A stretch of 7,632 bases of DNA from assembly GCA_947253305.1 (NCBI GenBank), contig CAMXYZ010000048.1, positions 1 to 7,632 of the forward strand. The letters are read 5' to 3'. Both the position numbers and the translations under genes were made by a program. The DNA comes from an uncultured Helcococcus sp. GTDB lineage: Bacteria; Bacillota; Clostridia; Tissierellales; Peptoniphilaceae. Every line of letters starts with the position of its first letter. Position 1 is the stretch's first letter. The notes under the pieces are model-generated. The model made no database searches. It was not told where the DNA came from and saw only the letters and a list, made by a program, of their open reading frames with translations. Below are positions 1 through 7,326 of the stretch, piece after piece.

Positions 1-18
1 GAACATGCCCGTCATACC

Positions 19-49
19 AAAAAAAAAGTCACTAGATTCCTAGTGACTT
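19..49 (-). terminator. Rho-independent terminator of mgtE
   Basis: On the minus strand a perfect 10-bp stem (AAGTCACTAG / CTAGTGACTT, plus-strand positions 26-35 and 40-49) with a 4-base loop is followed by nine consecutive T residues (plus-strand A run 19-27). It begins 5 bases after the mgtE stop codon. The plus strand has no T run after the stem, so it should act in one direction only. Confidence 0.93.
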
Positions 50-54
50 CTATA

Positions 55-1383
55 TTAAACTCCTAATAATAGACTTGCTACCTCAAAATAAATTAAAAGT
101 ACAAATGTATCTACTATTGTTGTTATTAATGGTCCAGCCATAACGGTTGGATCAATGTTTAACTTGTCTGCTATTAATGGTAGAGTACCACCTATTACTT
201 TCGATAATACTATTGTTAATAGTAAGGTTATAGATACTGTTAAATTGACGAGTATATTATTTGAATCTACTATCACCATTCTAAAAAAGTTGATTAGAAC
301 TAGAGCAGTACCTGCCATTAATCCAACTTTCGCTTCTTTTAACATAACCTTGAATATATCTTTATATCCTATTTCTCCACTGTAAAGTGATGTAATTACT
401 GTTGTTGAGGCTTGAGTCCCTGAATTACCACCAGAGTCCATAAGCATTGGAATATAGGCGGTTAATACGACAGTTGTAGCTAATAGACTTTCGTATCTGT
501 GTATAATAAATCCTGTTAATGTAGCAGTTATTAAACATATTATTAGCCAAGTTGTTCTGTTTTTTGCAATTGTAAAACTTGGTTCATCTAAATATGATTC
601 TTTTGAAGGCTCGCTAATACCTGTGATTTTGGTCATGTCTTCTCTCATCTCTTCATGAACAACATCAATTACGTCTTCAGCAGGAATTATACCGATAAGC
701 CTATTTTCTGAATCTGTAACTGGAACTTCAGCTAAATCGTATTTATATGATAGCTTAGCAACCACTTCTTGGTCGTCAGTAGGACTTACTGTAACTGTTA
801 TAGGAATAGTGATATCTTCAATTTTCCCGTCTCTATTTCTTATTAAATCAGCTAAATAGATATATCCAACTAAAACGAGAGATTGATCTGTAACCCAGAT
901 TTGTTCCAATTTATCAGCATCTAAGTCAGAGTTTAATACTCTATTGATTGCTTTTTCTGGTGAATCAGTTAATTTTACCGATAGGAAATTAACTGTCATA
1001 ATTGAACCAACACTGTATTCTGGGTAACCCAGCAATTCATTAATTATTGGTCTTCTTTCATCATCGATATGTGATGACATTAATCTTCTAACTAAATTAG
1101 CAGGCAATTCTTGTAGTGTATCTACCAATTCGTCTTCGTCCAAATCTCTAACTAAATCTTTAATTCTTTTTTCTGATAATATATCTATAATTCTTAATTT
1201 ATTTTCTGGACGAAGTTCTGTAAATGCGTCAGCTAATAAATCTTTATCTAGTAATTTAATCCATATAGCAACATCTTCACTAGATAATTGCTCCAATTCA
1301 TCTGCTATATCGACGGGGTTTAATCTATTTATTTCTTCTTTTAATTTATTTAAATTACTAACATCATATTCTATTCTTTCCAT
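55..1383 (-). CDS. mgtE: Magnesium transporter MgtE
   Basis: Mg2+-selective channel/transporter of the inner membrane, functioning as a homodimer gated by cytoplasmic Mg2+ in characterised family members. Domain order is complete: acidic helical MgtE N-domain (about residues 20-120), a pair of CBS domains (about 125-245), a plug-like linker, and a five-helix membrane domain (about 275 to the end). Family signatures are visible: PMLMDSGGNSGTQAST (about 313-328 counted from the upstream Met) and LPLIADKLNIDPTVMAGPL followed by TTIVD, whose Asp occupies the place of the pore Asp of Thermus MgtE. Length (442-443 aa) is normal. Two consecutive ATG codons begin the frame; AGGAGG lies 2 bases before the first and 5 before the second, so the second (1383) is preferred. 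The gene has its own promoter and terminator and is separate from the mevalonate operon. Confidence 0.96.
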   Translation of the reverse strand: MERIEYDVSNLNKLKEEINRLNPVDIADELEQLSSEDVAIWIKLLDKDLLADAFTELRPENKLRIIDILSEKRIKDLVRDLDEDELVDTLQELPANLVRRLMSSHIDDERRPIINELLGYPEYSVGSIMTVNFLSVKLTDSPEKAINRVLNSDLDADKLEQIWVTDQSLVLVGYIYLADLIRNRDGKIEDITIPITVTVSPTDDQEVVAKLSYKYDLAEVPVTDSENRLIGIIPAEDVIDVVHEEMREDMTKITGISEPSKESYLDEPSFTIAKNRTTWLIICLITATLTGFIIHRYESLLATTVVLTAYIPMLMDSGGNSGTQASTTVITSLYSGEIGYKDIFKVMLKEAKVGLMAGTALVLINFFRMVIVDSNNILVNLTVSITLLLTIVLSKVIGGTLPLIADKLNIDPTVMAGPLITTIVDTFVLLIYFEVASLLLGV

Positions 1384-1388
1384 CATAT

Positions 1389-1394
1389 CCTCCT
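1389..1394 (-). promoter_or_regulatory. Ribosome binding site of mgtE (decides the start)
   Basis: Perfect AGGAGG on the minus strand. It is 2 bases from the first of two adjacent ATG codons and 5 bases from the second, which favours initiation at the second. Confidence 0.8.
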
Positions 1395-1434
1395 CTTATA
1401 GCGATGTATATTACAATTATAAATATTCTTCCAT

Positions 1435-1520
1435 AGTTCAATAAATAAAAATACAGGATTTGATAGTTTAGTCATCCTGTAACAAAACATAAATTTATTA
1501 GTTTTTATATCTATTGAACT
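1435..1520 (-). promoter_or_regulatory. Structured 5' leader of mgtE, possible cis-regulatory element
   Basis: The presumed 130-base leader of mgtE contains two nested inverted repeats. The inner one is an 8-bp stem, TACAGGAT/ATCCTGTA (plus-strand arms 1452-1459 and 1474-1481, with a possible TGA/TCA extension in the loop). In RNA sense it is followed directly by a T-rich run TTTTTATTT, so it looks like a weak intrinsic terminator. The outer one is a 9-bp match, AGTTCAATA/TATTGAACT (arms 1435-1443 and 1512-1520), but its promoter-proximal arm lies at or just before the expected transcription start, so only part may be in the RNA. No M-box or other riboswitch consensus was recognised. A regulatory role is inferred from structure and from the known leader control of many Mg2+ transporter genes. 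Confidence 0.4.
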
Positions 1521-1523
1521 TAT

Positions 1524-1552
1524 ATTATACTCTAAAATCGTAACTTAGACAA
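1524..1552 (-). promoter_or_regulatory. Sigma-A type promoter of mgtE
   Basis: Minus-strand -35 TTGTCT (1547-1552) and -10 TATAAT (1524-1529, perfect consensus) are separated by exactly 17 bases. Transcription is expected to start near 1517, giving a leader of about 130 bases before mgtE. The -35 box shares two bases with the T tract of the preceding fni terminator. Confidence 0.75.
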
Positions 1553-1582
1553 AAAAAAATTAAAGGACTTGTAAAAAGTCCT
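1551..1582 (-). terminator. Rho-independent terminator of the mevalonate operon
   Basis: A 7-bp stem AGGACTT/AAGTCCT with a 5-base loop (plus-strand 1564-1570 and 1576-1582) is followed on the minus strand by TTAA and then nine T residues. It starts 5 bases after the fni stop codon. The T run is offset from the stem by a few bases, so some readthrough into mgtE is possible. Confidence 0.85.
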
Positions 1583-1587
1583 CAAAA

Positions 1588-2655
1588 TTATCTTCTATTT
1601 CCAAATTTTTTATATTCTATATTTCTAATTTCACAAAAATCTTTTACTTCACTTTTTATTATCAAATCAGTATTTCTTAATTCGTTTATATCTTTCGCAC
1701 CTAATAGAGTCATTATTGATTGTATTTGATATTTCCAATTATTTACAATATTAATTGATTGTTTTAATGGCCATTTATCAAGTAGATATAAGATTCTACC
1801 TGCCATAGCTGTTGAACTTGCTCCTAAAGCTAATGACTTAACTATGTCCATAGAATTTCTAATCCCACCTGATGCTACAATTTCAACTTCATCTAAAAAC
1901 TTTTGAGCTTCAAGTAATGAATTCACTGTTGAATTTCCAAAATTATCTAAGAAATCATATTTGTCTCTATCTCTTCTTGAATTTTCAATCTTAGCAAAAT
2001 TGGTTCCGCCTTTACCAGAAATGTCTATTGTCTTAGCTCCTGCTTTTATTAATTGTTCAATAGCATTTCCACTCATACCATTTCCAACTTCTTTTATAAT
2101 TACTGGAAGACCTAAATTTTCAATTATTGACTCAATATTATATAACCATTTTGAAAAATCTCTTTCTCCTTCCGGCATTACAATTTCTTGTGCAGCATTA
2201 ATATGAATTTGAATACCATCCGCTCCAATTATTTCACAAGCCCTCTTTGCATCTTCCAAAGTTTTATCTGCTCCAAGATTTGCAAGTATTATTCCATTCG
2301 GATTTTGTTTTCTTGCAATCTTAAATGTCTCGTGGGTAGATTCATCTTTTAAGGCTACTGACAAAGAGCCTACAGCCATCATAGTATTTGTCTCACGAGC
2401 AAGTATAGCGATTTTTTCATTATATTTTTTAGTAAATTCTGAACCGCCTGTCATTCCATTTATATAAAAAGGGTGAGCTAATTCAAATCCAGCTATACTC
2501 GTACTTATATCTACATCGCTCATATTAATTTGTGGTAATACTTGATGAATAAGTTCTATATTATCAAAATCATTTTTATTCAAATCATATATTTCGTTGT
2601 ATTCTAAGGCTTTATTCAAATGATCATCTTTTCGATTTCTATCTTTTGAGCTCAT
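1588..2655 (-). CDS. fni: Isopentenyl-diphosphate delta-isomerase, type II (FMN-dependent)
   Basis: Cytosolic enzyme that interconverts isopentenyl diphosphate and dimethylallyl diphosphate, the last step of the mevalonate route; the type II family uses reduced FMN, NAD(P)H and Mg2+. The 355-aa protein has a TIM-barrel FMN enzyme pattern with family motifs in order: RKDDHL (8-13), NGMTGG (66-71), HINAAQE (151-157, the Gln/Glu pair of the active site and metal site), KEVGNGMS (188-195), SGKGGTNFAKIE (213-224), ASGGIR (261-266) and GASSTAMAG (278-286, phosphate-binding region). Length is typical. The ATG lies 1 base after the stop of the phosphomevalonate kinase gene, and its GGGAG ribosome site sits inside the end of that gene, so translation is probably coupled. 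It is the last gene of the operon and is followed by a terminator. Confidence 0.96.
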   Translation of the reverse strand: MSSKDRNRKDDHLNKALEYNEIYDLNKNDFDNIELIHQVLPQINMSDVDISTSIAGFELAHPFYINGMTGGSEFTKKYNEKIAILARETNTMMAVGSLSVALKDESTHETFKIARKQNPNGIILANLGADKTLEDAKRACEIIGADGIQIHINAAQEIVMPEGERDFSKWLYNIESIIENLGLPVIIKEVGNGMSGNAIEQLIKAGAKTIDISGKGGTNFAKIENSRRDRDKYDFLDNFGNSTVNSLLEAQKFLDEVEIVASGGIRNSMDIVKSLALGASSTAMAGRILYLLDKWPLKQSINIVNNWKYQIQSIMTLLGAKDINELRNTDLIIKSEVKDFCEIRNIEYKKFGNRR

Positions 2656-2656
2656 T

Positions 2657-3721
2657 TTAATCTCCCAAATAAATGTCTAAATCTAGTTTTAATATATTAT
2701 TAGCTTCCCATTTTTCTTCCAATTCCTTGGTGTCAAATTTTGAATCATATATTGCAATTCCACAATCTCCACCACCTGCTCCAGATGATTTTGATGCGAA
2801 ACCTTTTTCTTTTGATAAATCAACCAATCTCTTTAGACTGTCATTTTCTATTATTATATTTAATTTTCGTGCGTAGTCATTTAATAATTGTCTATTTTTT
2901 TCTACTGCATTTTTTAATTTTTCAAAATTATTATTTATATAGGAATTCATAATATCTTCAACACATTTATTAGATTCAATTAAAAATTTATTATAAAAAT
3001 CTAAATGATTTTTAATATGTGATTTTGAATTTCTAACTAAAACTTGAGATGAAGCTGGGGACTTTGTCCAACCAATTAAAAATTTAATATCCTTATTAAT
3101 TGGAATAGATTTTATATCCAATCCTTCCCATTCACTTTTTATAATTGAACTAATGCTTTCATTTTGCAATCTATTTTTTATATCTTTTCTTGAAAATGAT
3201 CTATATATAATAAAGCCATTAAATACTGCTGAAGCTATATCTCCACTAGAACCATTTACATTAATTCTAACGCTAGCTAGTACAGACAATTTGAATAAGT
3301 CTAATTTACTATATTCTACTCCATAAAATTGTAAAAGAGATTTAACTATAGCAACTACTATTGCAGCTGATGATCCCAATCCATATTTAATTCCGTCTTC
3401 AGTCTCTAAATCACTCAAAACTTCTATATCATAAAATTGAGGCTCGATATTCAATTCTTTTATATATTTTTCAACTATTTGCATAGCTGAAAATATATAT
3501 TCAAATCTATCGTCCTCTTGTTCGATAATCAATTCATCACCAATTCTTGACCATATCATCTTGATATTTGAATATGATTTTATTGAACCTTTTTTATTTG
3601 ATTTTTTAACTCTAACAGTTATAAATTTATTCACTGATATAAGTAATGATTTCTGACCAGGACTTACTACCGCATATTCTCCTGCAATATATAGTTTTCC
3701 TGGAACTCTAACTTCTACCAT
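2657..3721 (-). CDS. mvaK2: Phosphomevalonate kinase (GHMP family)
   Basis: ATP-dependent conversion of 5-phosphomevalonate to 5-diphosphomevalonate in the cytosol. The 354-aa protein shows the GHMP kinase layout: N-terminal VPGKLYIAGEYAVV (6-19), the glycine-rich ATP loop YGLGSSAA (113-120), an NGSSGDIASAVFNG segment (156-169), and the C-terminal SSGAGGGDCGIA motif (312-323). The N-terminal GEYAVV and SSGAGGGDCG forms are those of the bacterial phosphomevalonate kinases rather than of mevalonate kinase or homoserine kinase, and position between mvaD and fni supports this. The ATG overlaps the mvaD stop by one base (TAATG), with AGGAG 5 bases upstream, so translational coupling is likely. Many Lys/Asn/Ile codons reflect the AT-rich genome. 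Confidence 0.94.
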   Translation of the reverse strand: MVEVRVPGKLYIAGEYAVVSPGQKSLLISVNKFITVRVKKSNKKGSIKSYSNIKMIWSRIGDELIIEQEDDRFEYIFSAMQIVEKYIKELNIEPQFYDIEVLSDLETEDGIKYGLGSSAAIVVAIVKSLLQFYGVEYSKLDLFKLSVLASVRINVNGSSGDIASAVFNGFIIYRSFSRKDIKNRLQNESISSIIKSEWEGLDIKSIPINKDIKFLIGWTKSPASSQVLVRNSKSHIKNHLDFYNKFLIESNKCVEDIMNSYINNNFEKLKNAVEKNRQLLNDYARKLNIIIENDSLKRLVDLSKEKGFASKSSGAGGGDCGIAIYDSKFDTKELEEKWEANNILKLDLDIYLGD

Positions 3722-4686
3722 TATATCTCCTCTACTATAGCATCCGAACCTACATCAGAATAAATAATATTATCAAAATCATTTTTTAATAAATTTATAA
3801 TCTCTTTTGATTCGGTTTTTTTACATAGTATTTTCACATTAGGACCAGCGTCCATAGTATAGTATACACTATATCCCTTAGTTCTCAATTCTTTTATTTT
3901 ATTAATTGCTTTAATTGTGCTTTCTTCAAAATAAATAATCGGTGGATTTGATGACATAATTGCAGAGTGCATTTTCATAGCATTATGTTCCGTTATTTCA
4001 CCAATTTTATTGACGTCTCTATTATCTATTGCAATTTTAATATTATCAATATCACTTTGTTGTGCATTTGTAAAAGCCTCATACATAGGTGATGTTTCAA
4101 TAGTTTTTTTCATAGCTTCTCTAGATGATATTTTTTTCTTATTCTCATTTAAAACGAGTATTATCATAGCTATATCCCAATTAGCATCATCTATCTTTTT
4201 AGCATATGAATTATCATCATTATCTCCTTTTACCCATTCTACAAATCCACCAAATATAGATCTAGATGCAGAGCCTGAACCTCTTCTAGCTAACTTAGAA
4301 ATTTCCGATTGTGAAAGATTTAATTCAAAAAGTTTATTTAATCCCATAGCTAAAGCTGCATATCCCGATGCTGAAGATGCAAGTCCAGCAGCAGTTGGTA
4401 CATGATTATATGATTTTATTAATACTCTTTTTTGAATATTGCTTTTTTCTCTAAATATATCAATGTACGTAGAAATTTTTTCTGTCTCTTTATCACCTTG
4501 TAATTTATCATCTAGATAGAATTCGTCTCTGTCTGATTTTATAAAGCTGACTTCTGTAATTGTGTATAAAGAGTCTAATGTTAAAGATAGTGAAGAGTTT
4601 TTAGGAATAATTAATTCCTCATTTTCTTTTCCCCAATATTTAACTAAAGCTATATTAGCATTTGCTTTTGACCTATATTTTTTCAT
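3721..4686 (-). CDS. mvaD: Diphosphomevalonate decarboxylase
   Basis: Catalyses the ATP-dependent decarboxylation of 5-diphosphomevalonate to isopentenyl diphosphate. Diagnostic family residues are all visible in the 321-aa protein: ANIALVKYWGK (10-20, with the substrate Lys16), the phosphate loop PTAAGLASSASGYAALA (97-113), RRGSGSASRSIFGGFVEW (134-151, with Ser139 and Arg142) and TMDAGPNVK (277-285), where Asp279 matches the catalytic Asp. Length is typical of bacterial enzymes. The ATG is preceded by AGGA at 7-base spacing that overlaps the stop of the mevalonate kinase gene; the gap between the two genes is 9 bases. The 3' end overlaps the next gene by one base. Confidence 0.97.
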   Translation of the reverse strand: MKKYRSKANANIALVKYWGKENEELIIPKNSSLSLTLDSLYTITEVSFIKSDRDEFYLDDKLQGDKETEKISTYIDIFREKSNIQKRVLIKSYNHVPTAAGLASSASGYAALAMGLNKLFELNLSQSEISKLARRGSGSASRSIFGGFVEWVKGDNDDNSYAKKIDDANWDIAMIILVLNENKKKISSREAMKKTIETSPMYEAFTNAQQSDIDNIKIAIDNRDVNKIGEITEHNAMKMHSAIMSSNPPIIYFEESTIKAINKIKELRTKGYSVYYTMDAGPNVKILCKKTESKEIINLLKNDFDNIIYSDVGSDAIVEEI

Positions 4687-4695
4687 TCCTATTTC

Positions 4696-5607
4696 CTAAT
4701 CTGTCTTTAATCTTGTCATCCAGGTATTTTCAGCCTCTTTGGATAAAGCTAATTTTATCTTATTTGCATTTTCAAATGAATCAGCAATTGCAAACATACA
4801 ACCACCTCTTCCACCACCTGTAAGCTTTGATCCAAGCGCTCCATTTTCATTAGCAATATCAATTAATCTTTCTAATTTCTCATCTGATACTGATAATTCT
4901 CTCAATAAAAACTGGGCTTCATTAAAGTTTTTTCCTAGTTCTGTAATATTATTTTTTTCAATATTTTTTCTAGCAATATCTGTAAGCTCTCCCAATCTCT
5001 TCACATAGTCCTTATAAACCGGATTTGAAGACTCTACTAGTTTTCTTACATCAGCTACTGCTTCCTTTGTATTACCCTTTTTACCAGTATCTGCAATTAT
5101 TATATACGCATCGGTATTTATCGGGAATAATTCAAAAGGCTGTCCCTTTATAAAATAAAGGCTTTGATTATTTGCAACGACTGTAATATCTATACCGCTA
5201 GGATTACCATGTATAATTTTTTCTGAGATATTTGCCCATTCAATTATATCATTATCCGTATATTTTATATCAAAAAACTTAAATAAAGCTTTTGCAACTC
5301 CTATTGAAGCCGCTGCTGATGAACCCATTCCTCTTTCATTTGGAATTGTCGATTCAATATTTACTTTAATCTTTTCTTCTATATTATAATGATTTAAGAA
5401 TTCTGATATTAGAGCCTTGAGTCCTGCAAGCTCCTCAGAACTTTCTTCTAATTTTCCATCAAAAAATTTACATTGTATTCTATTAGAAACTGAATAACTA
5501 ATATTAACTTCTAAAGTTGTACCATCAAAAGGTATTGCAATGGCTGGTTCACCATATACTACCGAATGCTCCCCTATTAGTATAACTTTTCCATATATTT
5601 TTTCCAT
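4696..5607 (-). CDS. mvaK1: Mevalonate kinase (GHMP family)
   Basis: Phosphorylates mevalonate to 5-phosphomevalonate with ATP; first committed step of this operon's pathway. The 303-aa protein has KVILIGEHSVVYGEPAIAIP (7-26), the ATP loop ERGMGSSAAA (91-100), HGNPSGID (133-140, Asp140 being the expected catalytic base) and the C-terminal TGGGRGGCMFA (263-273). The GEHSVVYGEPA signature separates mevalonate kinase from the other GHMP kinases. ATG start has AGGAT at a suitable distance that overlaps the stop of the upstream permease gene; only 3 bases separate the two genes, so permease and kinase are very probably cotranslated. Mevalonate kinases are often feedback-inhibited by isoprenoid diphosphates; this cannot be read from the sequence. 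Confidence 0.96.
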   Translation of the reverse strand: MEKIYGKVILIGEHSVVYGEPAIAIPFDGTTLEVNISYSVSNRIQCKFFDGKLEESSEELAGLKALISEFLNHYNIEEKIKVNIESTIPNERGMGSSAAASIGVAKALFKFFDIKYTDNDIIEWANISEKIIHGNPSGIDITVVANNQSLYFIKGQPFELFPINTDAYIIIADTGKKGNTKEAVADVRKLVESSNPVYKDYVKRLGELTDIARKNIEKNNITELGKNFNEAQFLLRELSVSDEKLERLIDIANENGALGSKLTGGGRGGCMFAIADSFENANKIKLALSKEAENTWMTRLKTD

Positions 5608-5610
5608 AAA

Positions 5611-6960
5611 CTATCCTATTAAATTACTGACAATCCAAGGTGCTGCATATAGAGCCATAAATTGAACTCCATAATTTACTCCCTGTCTATTTAAGTATCC
5701 ACTTACTATGCCTATTAATATTACACCAAATATATTAACTATACCAGCATCCATATATGAAAGTAATACTATAAATGAGATAAATAATCCAAGTATCGCT
5801 TCATGTGGAATCTTCTTCAATACAAAGTTCGTGATTCTAGAAGCATTTCTATTTGTTAAGAAATAGGCTACAGCTAAAGCTATTAAAGCTGCAGGAACTA
5901 TCGCTAATAGCTTTTCACCATTTGATAATATATGATGAATATTATTTGTCTGAGTAAATACTGGTTCAACATTGAATAATGCAATTCCTGGTCCAATGGA
6001 CACTGGAGATAAAGGAATACCAAGTGCCACTAATGGAATCACTATACCTGATATATATGTGGCTTGAATCATCGCTGACATAGTTATGATGCTTGTGAAT
6101 GATCTTTTCTCCATATCTTTTTCGTTTTTACCCATTAATTCCCCAAATAATATTGTCAATCCTACTGGAGATAATACAAATAGGAAACTTGCTAGAGCGG
6201 ATGATATTGCCGGCTTAATCATTTCTTTTTTATCTACAATTTTGAAAGGATTTAGAACTTTATCTTTCTCCTTTGGAACTACAATATGTTTAAAATCTTT
6301 AGTCTTAGCTTCTTCTCTTTTTTGTTTATTGAGCATTTCAAGTAATGTAATGATTAATGGTCCTATTGTTATTCCTAAAAAGAATGAAACTGTAATATTT
6401 TTTCCTTCTGGTACTAATCCCGTCCCCCAATATAGATGTCTTAATGACATGAATAACATTGATAATGGAATTATACTTACTAAAGATAATAATTTAGCTT
6501 TAGAAAGTAATGATAAGAATACCGCACCAATAACAAATAATAATGAAGCATATTGCTTTAAAAATTCTCCATAGGGAGCGATAATATTCGCTAGTATTAG
6601 TGAAATTGGTAATGCCACTAATAATCCGATTAATGATCCTACAGCCATCTTCTTTATAACTATCGATGATTTATCCTTATCTTTTAAATATAGGCTGTAT
6701 TCCATCATAGGTGTAGCCATTACACCTCCTGGCAGTCCTACCAGTGCTGTAGGTATAGCATTGGTTACTGATAGTGTAACCATTGATGATATGAAAAATG
6801 CCAATATTACTATTGGTGCTACTCCTGAAAGCACTAAAGCCAATGATATTGGAACTAATACTGAAGTTTCGTCAGTTCCTGGTATAAATCCTATTAAAGT
6901 ATATATGATTATTCCGGCGAATATCGCTATTAGCATCTGAATTAAAATATTTGTATCCAT
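5611..6960 (-). CDS. TctA-family (tripartite tricarboxylate transporter) permease
   Basis: Polytopic membrane protein of 449 aa resembling the large permease subunit of tripartite tricarboxylate transporters. The two halves carry the family's related glycine/proline motifs: GFIPGTDETS (24-33) and GLPGGVMATPMMEYSL (75-90) in the first, ALGIPLSPVSIGPG (312-325) in the second. A charged, Lys-rich segment (about 211-247) separates the halves and is presumably cytoplasmic. Relatives import citrate, other di/tricarboxylates and similar anions with a TctB helper and a periplasmic/lipoprotein TctC binding protein; neither a typical TctB nor a TctC is in the window. GGAGG precedes the ATG by 9 bases, and the start lies 1 base after the stop of the small membrane gene. 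The substrate is unknown; its place directly before mevalonate kinase suggests mevalonate or another carboxylate linked to isoprenoid supply (inference). Confidence 0.85.
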   Translation of the reverse strand: MDTNILIQMLIAIFAGIIIYTLIGFIPGTDETSVLVPISLALVLSGVAPIVILAFFISSMVTLSVTNAIPTALVGLPGGVMATPMMEYSLYLKDKDKSSIVIKKMAVGSLIGLLVALPISLILANIIAPYGEFLKQYASLLFVIGAVFLSLLSKAKLLSLVSIIPLSMLFMSLRHLYWGTGLVPEGKNITVSFFLGITIGPLIITLLEMLNKQKREEAKTKDFKHIVVPKEKDKVLNPFKIVDKKEMIKPAISSALASFLFVLSPVGLTILFGELMGKNEKDMEKRSFTSIITMSAMIQATYISGIVIPLVALGIPLSPVSIGPGIALFNVEPVFTQTNNIHHILSNGEKLLAIVPAALIALAVAYFLTNRNASRITNFVLKKIPHEAILGLFISFIVLLSYMDAGIVNIFGVILIGIVSGYLNRQGVNYGVQFMALYAAPWIVSNLIG

Positions 6961-6961
6961 A

Positions 6962-7198
6962 TTATTCTTCCTCCACTATTCTCTTAGGCTTAAATAATAT
7001 TGATGTTATGATAAATCCTAGAACAGAACCACCCAATCCAAAAAATAATTGCATTGATTGATTATCTGATGGTGCAAGAAAATATCCACCCATTGTAGTT
7101 ACAATTGCTATTATTATACTTATTACTAAATCTCTTAACGATACAACATCACCCCACAGGATGACTTTATCATCTTTATCTTTTTTATCGATTTTCAA
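6962..7198 (-). CDS. Small two-helix membrane protein, possible permease partner
   Basis: Not recognised as a named family. With the preferred TTG start the product is 78 aa: a charged Lys/Asp-rich N-terminus (1-12), two hydrophobic helices (about 20-40 and 47-69) joined by a short PSDNQSMQ loop, and a basic/acidic tail KPKRIVEEE. The frame extends upstream to a TTG at 7208-7210, but that codon overlaps the GGAGG ribosome site itself; the TTG at 7196-7198 has ideal 5-base spacing and is chosen. It is the first gene of the operon, and its stop is 1 base from the permease start. By analogy with TctB (a small membrane subunit, but usually about twice this size with four helices) it may be a reduced auxiliary subunit of the permease; this is inference from position and topology. 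Confidence 0.75.
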   Translation of the reverse strand: MKIDKKDKDDKVILWGDVVSLRDLVISIIIAIVTTMGGYFLAPSDNQSMQLFFGLGGSVLGFIITSILFKPKRIVEEE

Positions 7199-7203
7199 AA
7201 TCG

Positions 7204-7208
7204 CCTCC
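7204..7208 (-). promoter_or_regulatory. Ribosome binding site that fixes a TTG start
   Basis: GGAGG on the minus strand, followed by CGATT and then TTG AAA ATC. The site overlaps the more upstream TTG of the same frame, which therefore cannot be the start. Confidence 0.8.
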
Positions 7209-7226
7209 AATTTATTTGATAGAAAT

Positions 7227-7255
7227 ATAATAACATAATGTTTATCGAATTACAA
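7227..7255 (-). promoter_or_regulatory. Promoter of the permease/mevalonate operon
   Basis: Minus-strand -35 TTGTAA (7250-7255) and -10 TATTAT (7227-7232) are separated by 17 bases. The expected transcription start near 7220 leaves a leader of only about 20 bases before the first gene, too short for a riboswitch. No operator palindrome was recognised. Confidence 0.65.
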
Positions 7256-7326
7256 TAAATTTTTATAATATATCGGCAAATTTATTTATTTATTTTTAAT
7301 ATATATTAGCTATATTTCTTACTTTA

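Noticed and set aside
1387..1520. M-box (ykoK) riboswitch or manganese riboswitch before mgtE
   Set aside because: The leader is extremely AT-rich and lacks the conserved GC-containing cores of either class; only generic inverted repeats are seen.
4010..4405. 131-codon plus-strand open frame
   Set aside because: It is antisense to mvaD, whose catalytic motifs fill this stretch; no ribosome site or recognisable protein family.
6086..6574. 162-codon plus-strand open frame
   Set aside because: It lies wholly antisense to the clearly coding permease, shows no family motif, and is the usual shadow of a membrane-protein gene in AT-rich DNA.
7281..7297. Short TTTA tandem repeat in the divergent intergenic region
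   Set aside because: About three units in very AT-rich DNA; low complexity with no sign of function.
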